Part shown: one piece after another, positions 19,202 to 29,499 of the stretch
Layout: each line of letters begins with the position of its first letter
How positions within the stretch are numbered: the first letter of the stretch is position 1
DNA from: Bacillus sp. E(2018)
GTDB lineage: Bacteria; Bacillota; Bacilli; Bacillales; Fictibacillaceae
Direction of reading: 5' to 3'
DNA: 64,000 nt
Assembly: GCF_005503015.1 (NCBI RefSeq)
Contig: NZ_SCOL01000002.1
Span: 310,001-374,000, forward strand
The notes under the pieces: generated by a model
The model's input: the letters and a program-made list of their open reading frames with translations, nothing else
Told to the model about the DNA's origin: nothing
Database searches by the model: none
Program-made: the position numbers and the translations under genes

Positions 19202-19455
19202 GTTGGTTGTAGTGAAAGGTGTGAGACTCCTGCGGGACTGGCGGGCAGTCCTAAATGTGAAAGTGGCTCGTTCAGCCCCGACAAGCAAAAGGTGAATAGA
19301 CAAGGAAGGTGTTCTTTACCTTCATGGTCTATTTAACTTTTGACCTCGAGGGGCTAGCCACTGCAACTAGACAAGTGAGACACTTAAATGTGAAACATTC
19401 GAATGTGGCTCACCGCCTGCCCCGCGGAAAGCGAACACCTGTAACGGAAACCAAC
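19202..19455 (-). repeat. Composite palindromic repeat R3 (inverted relative to R1)
   Basis: The reverse complement of this segment aligns with R1 over its whole length. The nested hairpin insert is nearly identical to the one in R1: GTGGCTAGCCCCTCGAGGTC is exactly shared, and differences elsewhere are scattered single bases. With R2 it fills the 18813-19482 gap. No open reading frame of interest is present. Confidence 0.85.
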
Positions 19456-19482
19456 TCCCACATTTACTACCAGATTTGTCTT

Positions 19483-20481
19483 TTATAAAAACAATTCCTT
19501 AACTGCTGCACTGACAAAAATGTTTAGCAGTGCTAGTGGCAGCAGGACCTTCCATGCGAAGCCCATCAGTTGATCGGCGCGGAGTCGTGGCAGTGTTCCG
19601 CGAATCCAGATCATGAAAAACACGACGATGCTGAATTTGACGCCGAACCACAGCATCCCTGGGATAAAATCTAAGAACGGAATCGGGTTCCAGCCTCCTA
19701 AGAAAAGAACAGTCGTTAAGGATGCCATCGCGAACAGATACACATATTCTGTGAGCATGAAGAATGCCCACCGAAATCCTGAGTATTCCACGTGATAACC
19801 GGCAACGAGCTCTGACTCTGCTTCAGGCAGGTCAAACGGTGTACGGTTTAGTTCAGCGATGGAAGAGATCAAGAAAACGAAAAAGCCGATCGGTGTTAAA
19901 AAGATATAGGCAATGTTTTCTTGTCCTCTTACGATGTCGTTTAAGTTCAGACTGCCCGCGAACAAGATGACTCCGATGACAGAGATGACGAGCGGAATTT
20001 CGTACGAAATCATCTGTGCTGCAGCACGCATGCCGCCGAGCAACGAGTATTTATTATTCGATGCCCAGCCACCCATTAAAATGCCGATCGTCGAGATGCC
20101 TGAAACGGCTACGTAATACAGAAGGCCGACACCGAGGTCTGCAAACTGCATGTTTTCTGAGAATGGAATCGTCGCGAGCACCATGAACGCTGGTGCAAAT
20201 GCGATGACTGGCGCCAATATGAACAACGGCCGATCCGCTAGTTTCGGTATCGTGTCTTCTTTTATCAAAAGTTTAAAAACGTCCGCTACGGTTTGTAGGA
20301 GACCGAATCTTCCTCCTACCCGGTTCGGTCCTGTACGCATCTGCATGAACCCGAGCACTTTTCGTTCAGCTAGAATCGCGTAGGTTACAAAGCCGAGCAC
20401 AGTGACGAGTAATGCGGCGCCGAGCGCAAAGAAAATGGCAACATGCGTCCAGCCGGGCTGTGCGTATAAAAGATCCTCCAT
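19483..20481 (-). CDS. nuoH: NADH-quinone oxidoreductase subunit H
   Basis: A membrane subunit of complex I at the quinone-binding junction, 332 residues with eight helices. ILAERKVLGFMQMRTGPNRVGG and SSIAELNRTPFDLPEAESELVAGYHVEYSG are the family's conserved loops facing the quinone chamber. The start ATG shares one base with the nuoD stop (TGATG). Downstream, the expected nuoI is displaced by about 670 bp of repeat DNA. Confidence 0.96.
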   Translation of the reverse strand: MEDLLYAQPGWTHVAIFFALGAALLVTVLGFVTYAILAERKVLGFMQMRTGPNRVGGRFGLLQTVADVFKLLIKEDTIPKLADRPLFILAPVIAFAPAFMVLATIPFSENMQFADLGVGLLYYVAVSGISTIGILMGGWASNNKYSLLGGMRAAAQMISYEIPLVISVIGVILFAGSLNLNDIVRGQENIAYIFLTPIGFFVFLISSIAELNRTPFDLPEAESELVAGYHVEYSGFRWAFFMLTEYVYLFAMASLTTVLFLGGWNPIPFLDFIPGMLWFGVKFSIVVFFMIWIRGTLPRLRADQLMGFAWKVLLPLALLNIFVSAAVKELFL

Positions 20482-21581
20482 CAGCCATCGACCTCCCCGA
20501 GAACGATATCAATCCCGCCTAAGATGGTAATCAAGTTGGAGATGTTTTCACCGACTAAAAGTTTTGGCAGAATCTGAAGGTTGTAAAAAGATGGTCTACG
20601 AAACTTCAAGCGGTACGGTTCTTTTTTTCCTTCTGACGCGATGTAGCAGCCAATCTCTCCGCGAGGCGACTCGATACGAACGAAGGCTTCACCTTTTGGC
20701 GGCTTGATAATTCTTGGTACTTTTGCCATGACCGGGCCTTCTTCTGGAAACTGCTCTACCGCTTGTTCTACAATCTTGAGTGATTCTTCGATCTCTTGCA
20801 TGCGGCACTGATAGCGCGCCCATGCATCGCCCGTATGAAAGACCGGTACATCAAAATCAAAACGGTCATAGATCGAATAAGGCTCATCTTTTCTAAGATC
20901 CCAATTCGTACCTGTGCATCTTAAGTTTGCGCCGCTTAATGAAAAATTCAGTGCTTCTTCTTTCGTGTAGTAGCCGATTCCTTTTACACGGTTCAAGAAG
21001 ATTTCGTTGCCTGTCACAAGGTCGTGATAGCCAGCAAGCTCTTCTCTCATGTACGGAACAAAGTCACGGACTTTCTCGATCCATCCTTCTGGTGCGTCCC
21101 ACTTCACACCGCCAACACGCATATAGTTGAACGTCAGGCGAGCGCCACAGATCTCGTTCAGCATATTAATGATCGCTTCTCGTTCACGAAACGCGTATAG
21201 AAATGGACTCATCGCCCCAATATCTAATAAATATGTACCAAACCAAACGAGATGGCTTGCGATGCGTCCGAGCTCCATCACGATGACTCGCAAATATTCC
21301 GCTCGTTCTGGAATTTCAAGACTCATCATCGTTTCAACCGCGTGGCAGATCACATAGTTGTTCGTCATAGCCGCTAGATAATCCATGCGGTCTGTGTAAG
21401 GAATAATCTGTGTATACTGAAGATTTTCTGCTAGCTTCTCGGTGCCTCGGTGAAGATATCCGATCACTGGGGTAGCTTCAATGATCGTTTCTCCGTCGAT
21501 TTTAAGCACGATTCGAAAAACACCGTGCGTACTCGGATGCTGAGGTCCAACGTTGAGGAGCATCTCTTCTGTTCTGATCAA
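20481..21581 (-). CDS. nuoD: NADH-quinone oxidoreductase subunit D
   Basis: The 49-kDa-type subunit of the peripheral arm, 366 residues, related to hydrogenase large subunits. NVGPQHPSTHGVFR holds the quinone-headgroup His, and GYLHRGTEKLAEN and DRMDYLAAM are conserved. ESPRGEIGCYIASEGKKEPYRLKFRRPSF is the C-terminal family block. It forms the quinone site together with NuoB. It follows nuoC by 5 bp and is separate from it, not fused as in E. coli. Confidence 0.96.
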   Translation of the reverse strand: MIRTEEMLLNVGPQHPSTHGVFRIVLKIDGETIIEATPVIGYLHRGTEKLAENLQYTQIIPYTDRMDYLAAMTNNYVICHAVETMMSLEIPERAEYLRVIVMELGRIASHLVWFGTYLLDIGAMSPFLYAFREREAIINMLNEICGARLTFNYMRVGGVKWDAPEGWIEKVRDFVPYMREELAGYHDLVTGNEIFLNRVKGIGYYTKEEALNFSLSGANLRCTGTNWDLRKDEPYSIYDRFDFDVPVFHTGDAWARYQCRMQEIEESLKIVEQAVEQFPEEGPVMAKVPRIIKPPKGEAFVRIESPRGEIGCYIASEGKKEPYRLKFRRPSFYNLQILPKLLVGENISNLITILGGIDIVLGEVDG

Positions 21582-21586
21582 TGTCT

Positions 21587-22996
21587 CTACACCTCCACGT
21601 CATGTGGTTCGTAATCTTTTCTAAGCGGAAATCCTACCCAATCGTCCGGCAGCATGATACGCGTTAAGTTCGGATGACCTTCAAATTTAATGCCTAAAAG
21701 GTCATACGTTTCACGCTCTGGCCAGTTTGCTCCCTCCCATAACGGGGTAATAGAATGGGTAGTAGCACTTGTTCTGTCTATCTTTACTTTTAATGCAACG
21801 GACTGGCGATGATTGTACGAATACAGGTGGTTATAGACTTCAAAATGTGTTTCAAAATCGGTGCCGTGCATTTCAGATAAATAATCAAAACGAAGCTGGT
21901 CGTTATATTTTAAAAACTCCGCAATTTTATAATAGGATTCAGGTTTTGCAACTAAGGTAGGGACGTCTTTTGACAGTCTGTTAATATAGGAATCTTCGAG
22001 TACATCTTCTCCTAGATGTTCTTTGATGACTTTTGTGTAGGTATCGAGGATAGGTTGGTTTGGTGATGGTTTTTCTTCTGCGACAGGTTCGGTTGCTTCA
22101 CCTTTTGCATTCGCGGCAGCACGTGCTTTTGCGGCTGCAGCTGCTTTGGCCTTGGCGGCAGCGATCGCTTTCGCTTTTTCGTCATCACCTGCTGGCTCAG
22201 CTGTTGCATCTGATCCTGCTTCACGGGAAGCCTTCGCTTTTGCTGCTGCGGCTGCTTTTGCCTTTGCTGCTGCAACGGCCTTTGCTTTTGCGGCTGCTTT
22301 CGCTTTTTCATCGTCTGAAGCAGGTTCGGTGGATGTGTCGCCTCCACCCTCTCTTGCTAGTTTTGCTTTAGCGGCAGCTGCTGCCTTCGCCTTTGCTGCT
22401 GCGGCTGCTTTCGCTTTCGCGGCGGCTAGTGCTTTTTGTTTCGCAAGATCATCCGTTGGCTCATCGGTTTTTGGAGCCGCTTTTTCAGCTTGACGCTGTT
22501 TTGCGAGCTCAAGTGCTTTTGCCTTCGCTTCCGCGGCTGCTTTCTTTTTTAGCTCTTCTTTTGTTAGCTCTGGCTCGGCTGCGGTCGGCTCTGTTACTTC
22601 TGCAGCTTTTGCCTTTTCAGCCTGACGCTGTTTCGCAAGCTCAAGGGCTTTGGCTTTTGCCTCTGCGGCTGCCTTTTTCTTCAGCTCTTCTTTTGTTAAC
22701 TCTGGTTCAGCTGCTTTCGGCTCTGACTGTTCAGCCGCCTTTGCCTTTTCAGCCTGACGCTGTTTCGCGAGTTCCAGTGCTTTTGCCTTTGCTTCTGCGG
22801 CAGCCTTCTTTTTTAGCTCTTCTTTTGTTAGCTCCGGTTCGGCTGCTGGCTGCTCTGTACCTTCCGCTGTCTTCGCCTTTTCAGCCTGACGCTGTTTCGC
22901 AAGCTCAAGCGCTTTCGCTTTCGCTTCTGCAGCCGCTTTTTTCTTTTGCTCTTCTATCGATAATCCTTCATTAGAATCATTTTGCTTATCGGTCAT
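21587..22996 (-). CDS. nuoC: NADH-quinone oxidoreductase subunit C with long repetitive N-terminal extension
   Basis: The 30-kDa-type subunit of the peripheral arm. The real NuoC domain is only the last 150 or so residues ([18 protein letters not shown]... [20 protein letters not shown], the family signature, and [18 protein letters not shown]). Before it comes an extension of about 310 residues made of Lys, Ala, Glu and Gln. It has four copies of a 44-residue unit starting [20 protein letters not shown], then [14 protein letters not shown] stretches. It should form long charged helices or stay disordered. I recall related extensions in some Bacillus NuoC proteins; the role is unknown. The start overlaps the nuoB stop by four bases. 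Confidence 0.93.
   Translation of the reverse strand: MTDKQNDSNEGLSIEEQKKKAAAEAKAKALELAKQRQAEKAKTAEGTEQPAAEPELTKEELKKKAAAEAKAKALELAKQRQAEKAKAAEQSEPKAAEPELTKEELKKKAAAEAKAKALELAKQRQAEKAKAAEVTEPTAAEPELTKEELKKKAAAEAKAKALELAKQRQAEKAAPKTDEPTDDLAKQKALAAAKAKAAAAAKAKAAAAAKAKLAREGGGDTSTEPASDDEKAKAAAKAKAVAAAKAKAAAAAKAKASREAGSDATAEPAGDDEKAKAIAAAKAKAAAAAKARAAANAKGEATEPVAEEKPSPNQPILDTYTKVIKEHLGEDVLEDSYINRLSKDVPTLVAKPESYYKIAEFLKYNDQLRFDYLSEMHGTDFETHFEVYNHLYSYNHRQSVALKVKIDRTSATTHSITPLWEGANWPERETYDLLGIKFEGHPNLTRIMLPDDWVGFPLRKDYEPHDVEV
22463..22963 (-). repeat. 132-bp in-frame tandem repeats inside nuoC
   Basis: Four consecutive 44-codon units, the last one shortened. The [20 protein letters not shown] core is identical in units 2-4 at protein level, and unit 1 differs at a few positions. 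At DNA level synonymous differences are visible, so this is not a fresh duplication. Confidence 0.9.
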
Positions 22997-23508
22997 TCGC
23001 TCATCACCTTCTTGCCTGTCTTCGCTTCATAACGGATTTTTTCTTGAAGCTTGTTGATGCCATAAATGAGTGCAGCAGGGTTAGGTGGACATCCAGGTAT
23101 GTACACATCCACGGGTACGATTTGATCGACGCCTTTTACAACCGCATACGATTTGATGTAAGGGCCGCCAGCTGTAGCGCATGAACCCATCGCGATGACC
23201 CACTTCGGTTCTGGCATCTGTTCGTATAAACGTTTCAATACGGGAGCCATCTTTTTCGTTACGGTTCCAGAAACGATCATTACGTCAGATTGACGAGGTG
23301 ACGTACGGAATATGCTTCCGAAACGGTCTAAGTCATAATGAGACGAACCTGTGCCCATCATTTCAATCGCGCAGCAGGCGAGTCCAAAGGTTAACGGCCA
23401 TAGTGAATTGCTTCTGGCCCAGGCTTTCACTTGTTCGAGTGTTACCATGAATACGTTGCGGTCTAGTTCGGCGCGTTCCTCTGCCGTAAGTTCCCACTTT
23501 ATGTCCAT
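22993..23508 (-). CDS. nuoB: NADH-quinone oxidoreductase subunit B (cluster N2)
   Basis: The peripheral-arm subunit, 171 residues, that holds the last iron-sulfur cluster N2 before quinone. All four ligands are visible: the tandem CC in [12 protein letters not shown], the Cys in [11 protein letters not shown], and the Cys in [14 protein letters not shown]. It overlaps nuoA by ten bases at its start. An intact, normal-length subunit. Confidence 0.96.
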   Translation of the reverse strand: MDIKWELTAEERAELDRNVFMVTLEQVKAWARSNSLWPLTFGLACCAIEMMGTGSSHYDLDRFGSIFRTSPRQSDVMIVSGTVTKKMAPVLKRLYEQMPEPKWVIAMGSCATAGGPYIKSYAVVKGVDQIVPVDVYIPGCPPNPAALIYGINKLQEKIRYEAKTGKKVMSE

Positions 23509-23873
23509 TTAAGCACCTTCTTTTTCCAAGCGTATACAAGACCTAACGTTAAAAGAACAACAAAAATCCCCATCTCGATCAGAGCGAACACACCTAGCTC
23601 TTCATAGGCAACGGCCCAGGGGTATAAAAATACGGTTTCAACATCAAAAATAACAAACATGAGCGCAAACAAATAATAGCGGACATTGTACTGAACCCAG
23701 CTTTGATGAAAAGGTTCGATTCCGCTTTCGTACGTGGTGTATTTTTCTGCTGATGGTTTATAAGGGCGCAACAAACGGCCCGCAGTCAATGCGACAACCG
23801 GCAAAAGGACCCCTAAAAATAAAAATACAGCCACAATGAGGTAATTGTTTTGATACAGATGATAAAAATCCAT
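23499..23873 (-). CDS. nuoA: NADH-quinone oxidoreductase subunit A
   Basis: The first gene of the operon: a 124-residue membrane subunit with three helices. [44 protein letters not shown] is the family signature, including the first-loop region and the ESG and DVE motifs. AGGAGGTAGTCAG precedes the ATG at 23873. The operon has no nuoE, nuoF or nuoG, so the complex is the 11-subunit type without the NADH-oxidizing module, like those of other Bacillaceae and of chloroplasts. The electron donor is therefore open. Confidence 0.96.
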   Translation of the reverse strand: MDFYHLYQNNYLIVAVFLFLGVLLPVVALTAGRLLRPYKPSAEKYTTYESGIEPFHQSWVQYNVRYYLFALMFVIFDVETVFLYPWAVAYEELGVFALIEMGIFVVLLTLGLVYAWKKKVLKWT

Positions 23874-23923
23874 TCTGACTACCTCCTAATCTTCAGAATT
23901 TTATAAATTCTGTAACCGCTTTA

Positions 23924-23952
23924 ATTATAACAAATTCCATATTTTGTGTCGA
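23924..23952 (-). promoter_or_regulatory. Sigma-A-type promoter of the nuo operon
   Basis: TCGACA, a 17-bp spacer and TATAAT on the minus strand, about 50 bp upstream of the nuoA start. Downstream, in the leader, is a small palindrome AGAATTTATAAAATTCT (23895-23911). Confidence 0.7.
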
Positions 23953-24092
23953 TGTGCTTCTTCACATATGGTACTTACACTATATTAAGGTCTACCCCTT
24001 ATTTTTCTATAGAAATGTTCATAATCCTGTAAATTTTTTGGATGTGACGATACACTGTTAGCAGTATGATAGGTATAAAGGGGAGATTCGTA

Positions 24093-24290
24093 ATGGATAT
24101 ATGGTGGATTGCTTACTTTTTGATCGTCGTGATCTCGATCGCTGGATTAGTCGGTACGATCATGATTTCTAAAACACAGGACGAAAAATACGGAAGTTCA
24201 ACTCGTCAGAACCTCGTGCGCCTTACACTTATCTATGCAGTGGTGATCCTCGTTTCGATTATCGCACTTGCTCTCTACATCTATCTTTAA
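24093..24290 (+). CDS. Small two-helix membrane protein, unknown function
   Basis: A 65-residue protein. MDIWWIAYFLIVVISIAGLV begins a first membrane helix, then MISKTQDEKYGSSTRQN forms a polar loop, and LIYAVVILVSIIALALYIYL a second helix that ends the protein. I do not recognise a named family. The ATG at 24093 is chosen because GGGGAGA lies 7 bp upstream; an in-frame ATG at 24066 lies before that site. It is divergent from the nuo operon and is followed after 32 bp by the DUF1722 gene, probably as one transcript. Confidence 0.65.
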   Translation: MDIWWIAYFLIVVISIAGLVGTIMISKTQDEKYGSSTRQNLVRLTLIYAVVILVSIIALALYIYL

Positions 24291-24322
24291 TAGAATGTCG
24301 TTATTAAAGGATGTGATCTGCT

Positions 24323-24712
24323 TTGAAAAAAGAGACCGAACAGCTGTGGGCGAGTGAAAAATACACGGTGATGGCTAAGGGGTACAACTTATATAAAGAA
24401 GTTCAAGGCTTGATGAGAGATGCTCAATCTGATTCCGATTATAAAAAAGTGACTATGTTGATCACTGAGTTGAAAGAAAAACCTTTTGAGCGTCGTGCTT
24501 TATGCAATACACTAGAGCATGTTTGGGGTTATTTTAAAAAATCAGCTGAAGAATTGGATAAGCAGCACTTTTTTTCACTGCTGACCACGTTGAGAGAGTC
24601 AGATGAAGAATATTATGATGAAATGCCGTATGAGATTGATCTGTTTTTACAGTATTTGCTTCAAAAATACCCTTCAGAATACTTATCACGTTCAACAATT
24701 ATCAAAAATTGA
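24323..24712 (+). CDS. DUF1722 (YbgA-like) protein
   Basis: A 129-residue protein resembling the DUF1722/YbgA domain (WASEKYTVMAKGYNLYKEVQGLMRDA near the start, then FERRALCNTLEHVWGYFKKSA and a helical C-terminus FLQYLLQKYPSEYL). In other bacteria this domain is found alone or fused to DUF523; its function is not established. The start is a TTG at 24323 with AAAGGATGTGA well placed upstream. A terminator follows the stop without a gap. Confidence 0.7.
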   Translation: MKKETEQLWASEKYTVMAKGYNLYKEVQGLMRDAQSDSDYKKVTMLITELKEKPFERRALCNTLEHVWGYFKKSAEELDKQHFFSLLTTLRESDEEYYDEMPYEIDLFLQYLLQKYPSEYLSRSTIIKN

Positions 24713-24746
24713 GGATGCTCCCGTTGTGTTGTGGGATCATCCTTTT
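24713..24746 (+). terminator. Terminator of the DUF1722 gene
   Basis: GGATGCTCCC pairs with GGGATCATCC, followed by TTTTG. It begins right at the stop codon. Confidence 0.8.
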
Positions 24747-24824
24747 GTTTCGGCTAATATAAGTGCAGTTTCGGTGGACGAAACTGTTTGTTATGTATAC
24801 CCTGTTGGGTATCTCCAACAAATA

Positions 24825-24925
24825 ATCCAGAAATTTAAGCCTCCAATCCACAAAATTCGGTGTGTAATCCACGAGTTTTTAGCTTGAATCCAAAAGTTTT
24901 GGCTATTTATCCTCAAGTCGACAAA
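24825..24925 (+). repeat. Array H: exact 21-bp-period repeat with AATCCAC core
   Basis: ATCC stands at 24825, 24846, 24867, 24888 and 24909, always 21 bp apart. Units read AATCCAGAAATTT, AATCCACAAAATT, AATCCACGAGTTT, AATCCAAAAGTTT and TATCCTCAAGTC, then about 8 free bases. The core is close to that of arrays F, G and I. It lies between two terminators facing each other (DUF1722 gene and glpD). Confidence 0.9.
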
Positions 24926-24978
24926 CCTCGACACCCAGCAGACATATTTAACCCCTCATATACCCTACACATAAAAAA

Positions 24979-25005
24979 ACACCCCGCTCAACCAAGCGGG
25001 ATGCC
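24979..25005 (-). terminator. Terminator of glpD
   Basis: GCATCCCGCTT pairs with AGCGGGGTGT, followed by a run of seven T on the minus strand. Confidence 0.85.
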
Positions 25006-25037
25006 TTTCTGCTTTCTGCCATACCTATATACTTTTA

Positions 25038-26696
25038 TCAGATCGCCTCAACTGACAATCGCAATTGCTCTTCGAAATCTTCTGCATGCTCGCGTTTTTG
25101 TTCTGCGTTCCAGCCCAATTTGTCGGCCATGCAGTTGATCACATTTTCTTTCCACTCGTATACCGTATCGATGTCAAAGTATAGAGCCGACGTACGGCGG
25201 ATTAAGAAGTCAGACGGTGTTGAAGTCATCTCATACTCTAATGCGTATAGTAGAGATGCGTACAGACTTTCTGGTAAGTTGTAGCTCTTCGCTTCTGCAC
25301 CGCGTTCTTTCATGTAACCATATACGATGTCGATGTTCGTGCCATAGCGTTGAACAAGCTCACGAGCTTTCGCGTCATCCAAACCTAACGCCAAGCCTTC
25401 TTGTACTTTCGTACGAAGGAAGTCTGCGAAGTTTTGACTTCCGCCCATCTTACCGCCTGATAATTCCATGTGTTGCGTGCGGCATCCTGGGAATTTTGCA
25501 CCTTCTTCTTCACCAAGCTGATCACGAACTATATCTACGACTTTTTCAGCCATCTTGCGGTAACCTGTCAGCTTACCACCAGCGATTGTTAATAATCCGG
25601 ATGGTGAGTGGAACACCTCATCTTTTCGAGAGATTTCTGAAGGTCCTTTTTTCGGTTCATGAATCAATGGACGTAGTCCTGACCATGACGATTCAACATC
25701 GTCACGCGTAATCTTCACGTCCGGGAACATGAAGTGGATCGTGTTCAGTACATATTGAAGATCCTCTTCCGTCATACCAGGGTTTGCAAGGTCTCCCTTG
25801 TAGTCTGTATCTGTCGTACCAATATACGTTTTACCCGCACGTGGGATGGCGAACACCATACGGCCATCTTCTGTGTCATAGTAAACGGCTTGTTTCAATG
25901 GGAACTTAGAACCGTCAATAACAAGGTGAATTCCTTTTGTATGGTGAATCTCTTTTCCTGTTTTCGAACGATCTTCTTCGCGAAGTTCATCTACCCATGG
26001 ACCTGTTGCGTTTACGATCTTTTTCGCATAGATCTCATGAATTTCACCAGTGAGCTGGTCTTCCACTTTTACACCGACCGCTCTCTTTCCGTTATAGATA
26101 AAGCTTGTAACTTTCGCGTAGTTCACAGCTGATGCTCCGCGTGATACCGCTTCTTTCATGATCTCAAGCGTTAGACGAGCGTCATCTGTTTTGTATTCCA
26201 CGTAATACCCGCCGCCAAGCAAGTTATCCTTTTTCAATAGTGGTTCACGGCGTAATGTTTCTTCAGCTGAAAACATTTTTCTGCGTTCTTTGCGTTTTAC
26301 ACCTGCTAAGAAATCGTACACTTTTAGACCGATGGAAGTGGAGAATTTCCCAAACGTACCGCCTTTGTAAAACGGAAGTAGCATCCATTCTGGTGTTGTT
26401 ACGTGCGGAGCGTTCTCGTACACGATCGCACGTTCTTTACCTACTTCGGCCACAAGTTTCACTTCGAATTGTTTTAAATAACGAAGTCCACCGTGAACAA
26501 GTTTTGTAGAACGGCTGGATGTTCCAGCAGCAAAGTCCTGCATCTCTACAAGACCTACTTTCATACCACGAGTCTGAGCATCTAAAAGAATACCCGCTCC
26601 CGTTACGCCTCCTCCGATTACAAGGAGATCTAGCTTCTCTTGCTTCATACCTGTGATAATTTCTTCTCTTTTATATGTTGAAAATGATGCTGTCAT
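25038..26696 (-). CDS. glpD: Aerobic glycerol-3-phosphate dehydrogenase GlpD
   Basis: A FAD-dependent enzyme that oxidizes glycerol 3-phosphate to dihydroxyacetone phosphate at the membrane and gives the electrons to menaquinone. It has 552 residues, full length. The FAD-binding GGGVTGAGILLDAQTRG lies near residue 28, TSSRSTKLVHGGLRYLKQFE is the family signature, and GLRPLI and GLLTIAGGKLTGYRKMAE are conserved further on. The C-terminal DAO_C helical domain is present. It has its own leader with a GlpP-type terminator, so it is induced by glycerol 3-phosphate together with glpFK. Confidence 0.96.
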   Translation of the reverse strand: MTASFSTYKREEIITGMKQEKLDLLVIGGGVTGAGILLDAQTRGMKVGLVEMQDFAAGTSSRSTKLVHGGLRYLKQFEVKLVAEVGKERAIVYENAPHVTTPEWMLLPFYKGGTFGKFSTSIGLKVYDFLAGVKRKERRKMFSAEETLRREPLLKKDNLLGGGYYVEYKTDDARLTLEIMKEAVSRGASAVNYAKVTSFIYNGKRAVGVKVEDQLTGEIHEIYAKKIVNATGPWVDELREEDRSKTGKEIHHTKGIHLVIDGSKFPLKQAVYYDTEDGRMVFAIPRAGKTYIGTTDTDYKGDLANPGMTEEDLQYVLNTIHFMFPDVKITRDDVESSWSGLRPLIHEPKKGPSEISRKDEVFHSPSGLLTIAGGKLTGYRKMAEKVVDIVRDQLGEEEGAKFPGCRTQHMELSGGKMGGSQNFADFLRTKVQEGLALGLDDAKARELVQRYGTNIDIVYGYMKERGAEAKSYNLPESLYASLLYALEYEMTSTPSDFLIRRTSALYFDIDTVYEWKENVINCMADKLGWNAEQKREHAEDFEEQLRLSVEAI

Positions 26697-26807
26697 TTTC
26701 TCTTCACTCCTTCTGTACAGAACCGTTGGACATATATGATACGGGTAGTTTTCCCGGAATCAGCGAACCCAACACACATTTTTCAATATTTCCGTGTATT
26801 GGCACGC

Positions 26808-26858
26808 AAAAAAAGACCACAAGAACCCCGCATCGTTTGTACGAGGTTTTGTGGTCTC
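26808..26858 (-). promoter_or_regulatory. GlpP-controlled leader terminator upstream of glpD
   Basis: The minus strand reads GAGACCACAAAACCTCG, a loop and CGGGGTTCTTGTGGTCT, followed by TTTTTTT. This strong terminator ends about 110 bp before the glpD start. In B. subtilis GlpP with glycerol 3-phosphate binds the matching leader and prevents termination. A GGAGA-CCACA segment is shared with the glpF leader. Confidence 0.85.
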
Positions 26859-26895
26859 TCCTGATCTCCAACCGGTTCAATATCAACTTGTGATT

Positions 26896-26924
26896 AGTAT
26901 AACGCAGTTTTCAAGATTTTGAAA
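26896..26924 (-). promoter_or_regulatory. Likely glpD promoter
   Basis: TTTCAA, a 17-bp spacer and TATACT on the minus strand, only a few bases after the glpK stop and upstream of the leader terminator. The -35 is poor. Confidence 0.5.
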
Positions 26925-26927
26925 GGG

Positions 26928-28469
<1,542 letters not shown>

Positions 28470-29297
28470 TTAGTTTTCTATTTGATCTCCGTGAGGCAGT
28501 GCTTGTGTGCCTTTACTTCCTAAGAAGAATGTTATAGCGAAAATCGCTAGTGAAACCACTGTCCAGATCCAGAATAACGTTGTAACTTTTCCTGTGAAAA
28601 CAGCTTGGTAGAACAATGCTCCGAACACTCCTCCAAGCACTGGTCCTACAACTGGAATCCAAGAGTACGTCCAATTAGATCCGCCTTTGCCTGGAATCGG
28701 TAAGATGAAATGTGCGATTCTCGGACCAAGGTCACGTGCCGGGTTGATCGCATATCCAGTTGGTCCACCAAGTGACAACCCGATCGCTACGATGAGGAAT
28801 CCGACAATCAGTGGATTCAAGCCATCTGAAAATTTATTCGCTCCGATTGACAATAATCCTACTAGTAAAACGGCAGTTCCAATAAATTCTGATAAAAGAT
28901 TCGAAAATGTATGCGGAATTGCAGGGTCCGTTGAGAAAACTCCTAATTTTACCGCTGGATCATCTGTTGCTTTCCAGTGTTGAAGGAAGTGGAAGTAAAC
29001 GACCATTCCTCCTAAAATACCGCCGATCATCTGTGCAAGGATATAAGCTGGTACATCTGACCAAGCAAATTCACCGATTGAAGCTAGACCGAGCGTAACG
29101 GCTGGGTTAAGGTGTGCACCGCTGAAGCTTCCGACTGCATATACAGCCATCGCAACAGCTAGTCCCCATGCAAGTGCGACTACAATCCAGCCGCCACCTT
29201 GAGCTTTTGATTTATTCAAGGAAACGTTTGCAACAACGCCCCCGCCAAATATGATTAGAATCATTGTTCCTATCAGTTCTGCCATAAATGTTGACAT
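28470..29297 (-). CDS. glpF: Glycerol uptake facilitator GlpF
   Basis: An aquaglyceroporin of 275 residues with six membrane helices and two half-helices. Both NPA boxes are intact: SGAHLNPAVTLG and GYAINPARDLGPR. The Asp after the second NPAR marks a glycerol channel rather than a water channel. It lets glycerol diffuse in, where GlpK traps it. It is the first gene of glpFK behind a promoter with a cre site and a GlpP leader terminator. Confidence 0.97.
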   Translation of the reverse strand: MSTFMAELIGTMILIIFGGGVVANVSLNKSKAQGGGWIVVALAWGLAVAMAVYAVGSFSGAHLNPAVTLGLASIGEFAWSDVPAYILAQMIGGILGGMVVYFHFLQHWKATDDPAVKLGVFSTDPAIPHTFSNLLSEFIGTAVLLVGLLSIGANKFSDGLNPLIVGFLIVAIGLSLGGPTGYAINPARDLGPRIAHFILPIPGKGGSNWTYSWIPVVGPVLGGVFGALFYQAVFTGKVTTLFWIWTVVSLAIFAITFFLGSKGTQALPHGDQIEN

Positions 29298-29360
29298 GTA
29301 TTTTCCTCCTTTTATGCAATCGCTATCAATAATAAGTGCAGTATGTGAACGGATTTCATC

Positions 29361-29418
29361 AAAAAAAGACCCAGCAAAAGATACCTATAGTTTTGCTATA
29401 AGTAACCCCTGTGGATCT
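29361..29418 (-). promoter_or_regulatory. GlpP-controlled leader terminator upstream of glpF
   Basis: The minus strand has GGAGATCCACAGGGG, then AGCAAAA with an 11-nt loop and TTTTGCT, then GGGTCT and seven T. AGATCC can pair with GGGTCT around the inner hairpin. It lies between the promoter and the glpF start, where B. subtilis has its GlpP target. Confidence 0.8.
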
Positions 29419-29452
29419 CCATGTTCTCCGTCACGTTTATGAACTTGTCTCT

Positions 29453-29480
29453 ATTATAACAAGGATGAAAACGTTGTCAA
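29453..29480 (-). promoter_or_regulatory. glpF promoter with overlapping CcpA cre site
   Basis: TTGACA, 16 bp and TATAAT on the minus strand. On the plus strand TGAAAACGTTGTCA (29466-29479) matches the cre consensus TGWAANCGNTNWCA at every defined position. It covers the -35 and part of the spacer, so bound CcpA would block RNA polymerase when better sugars are present. Confidence 0.85.
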
Positions 29481-29499
29481 ACGTTATTTCACAAGAACA

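Noticed and set aside
22060..22974. Long plus-strand Leu/Ala/Phe-rich frames
   Set aside because: Antisense of the Lys/Ala/Glu repeats of nuoC; the repeat composition removes stop codons on the other strand.
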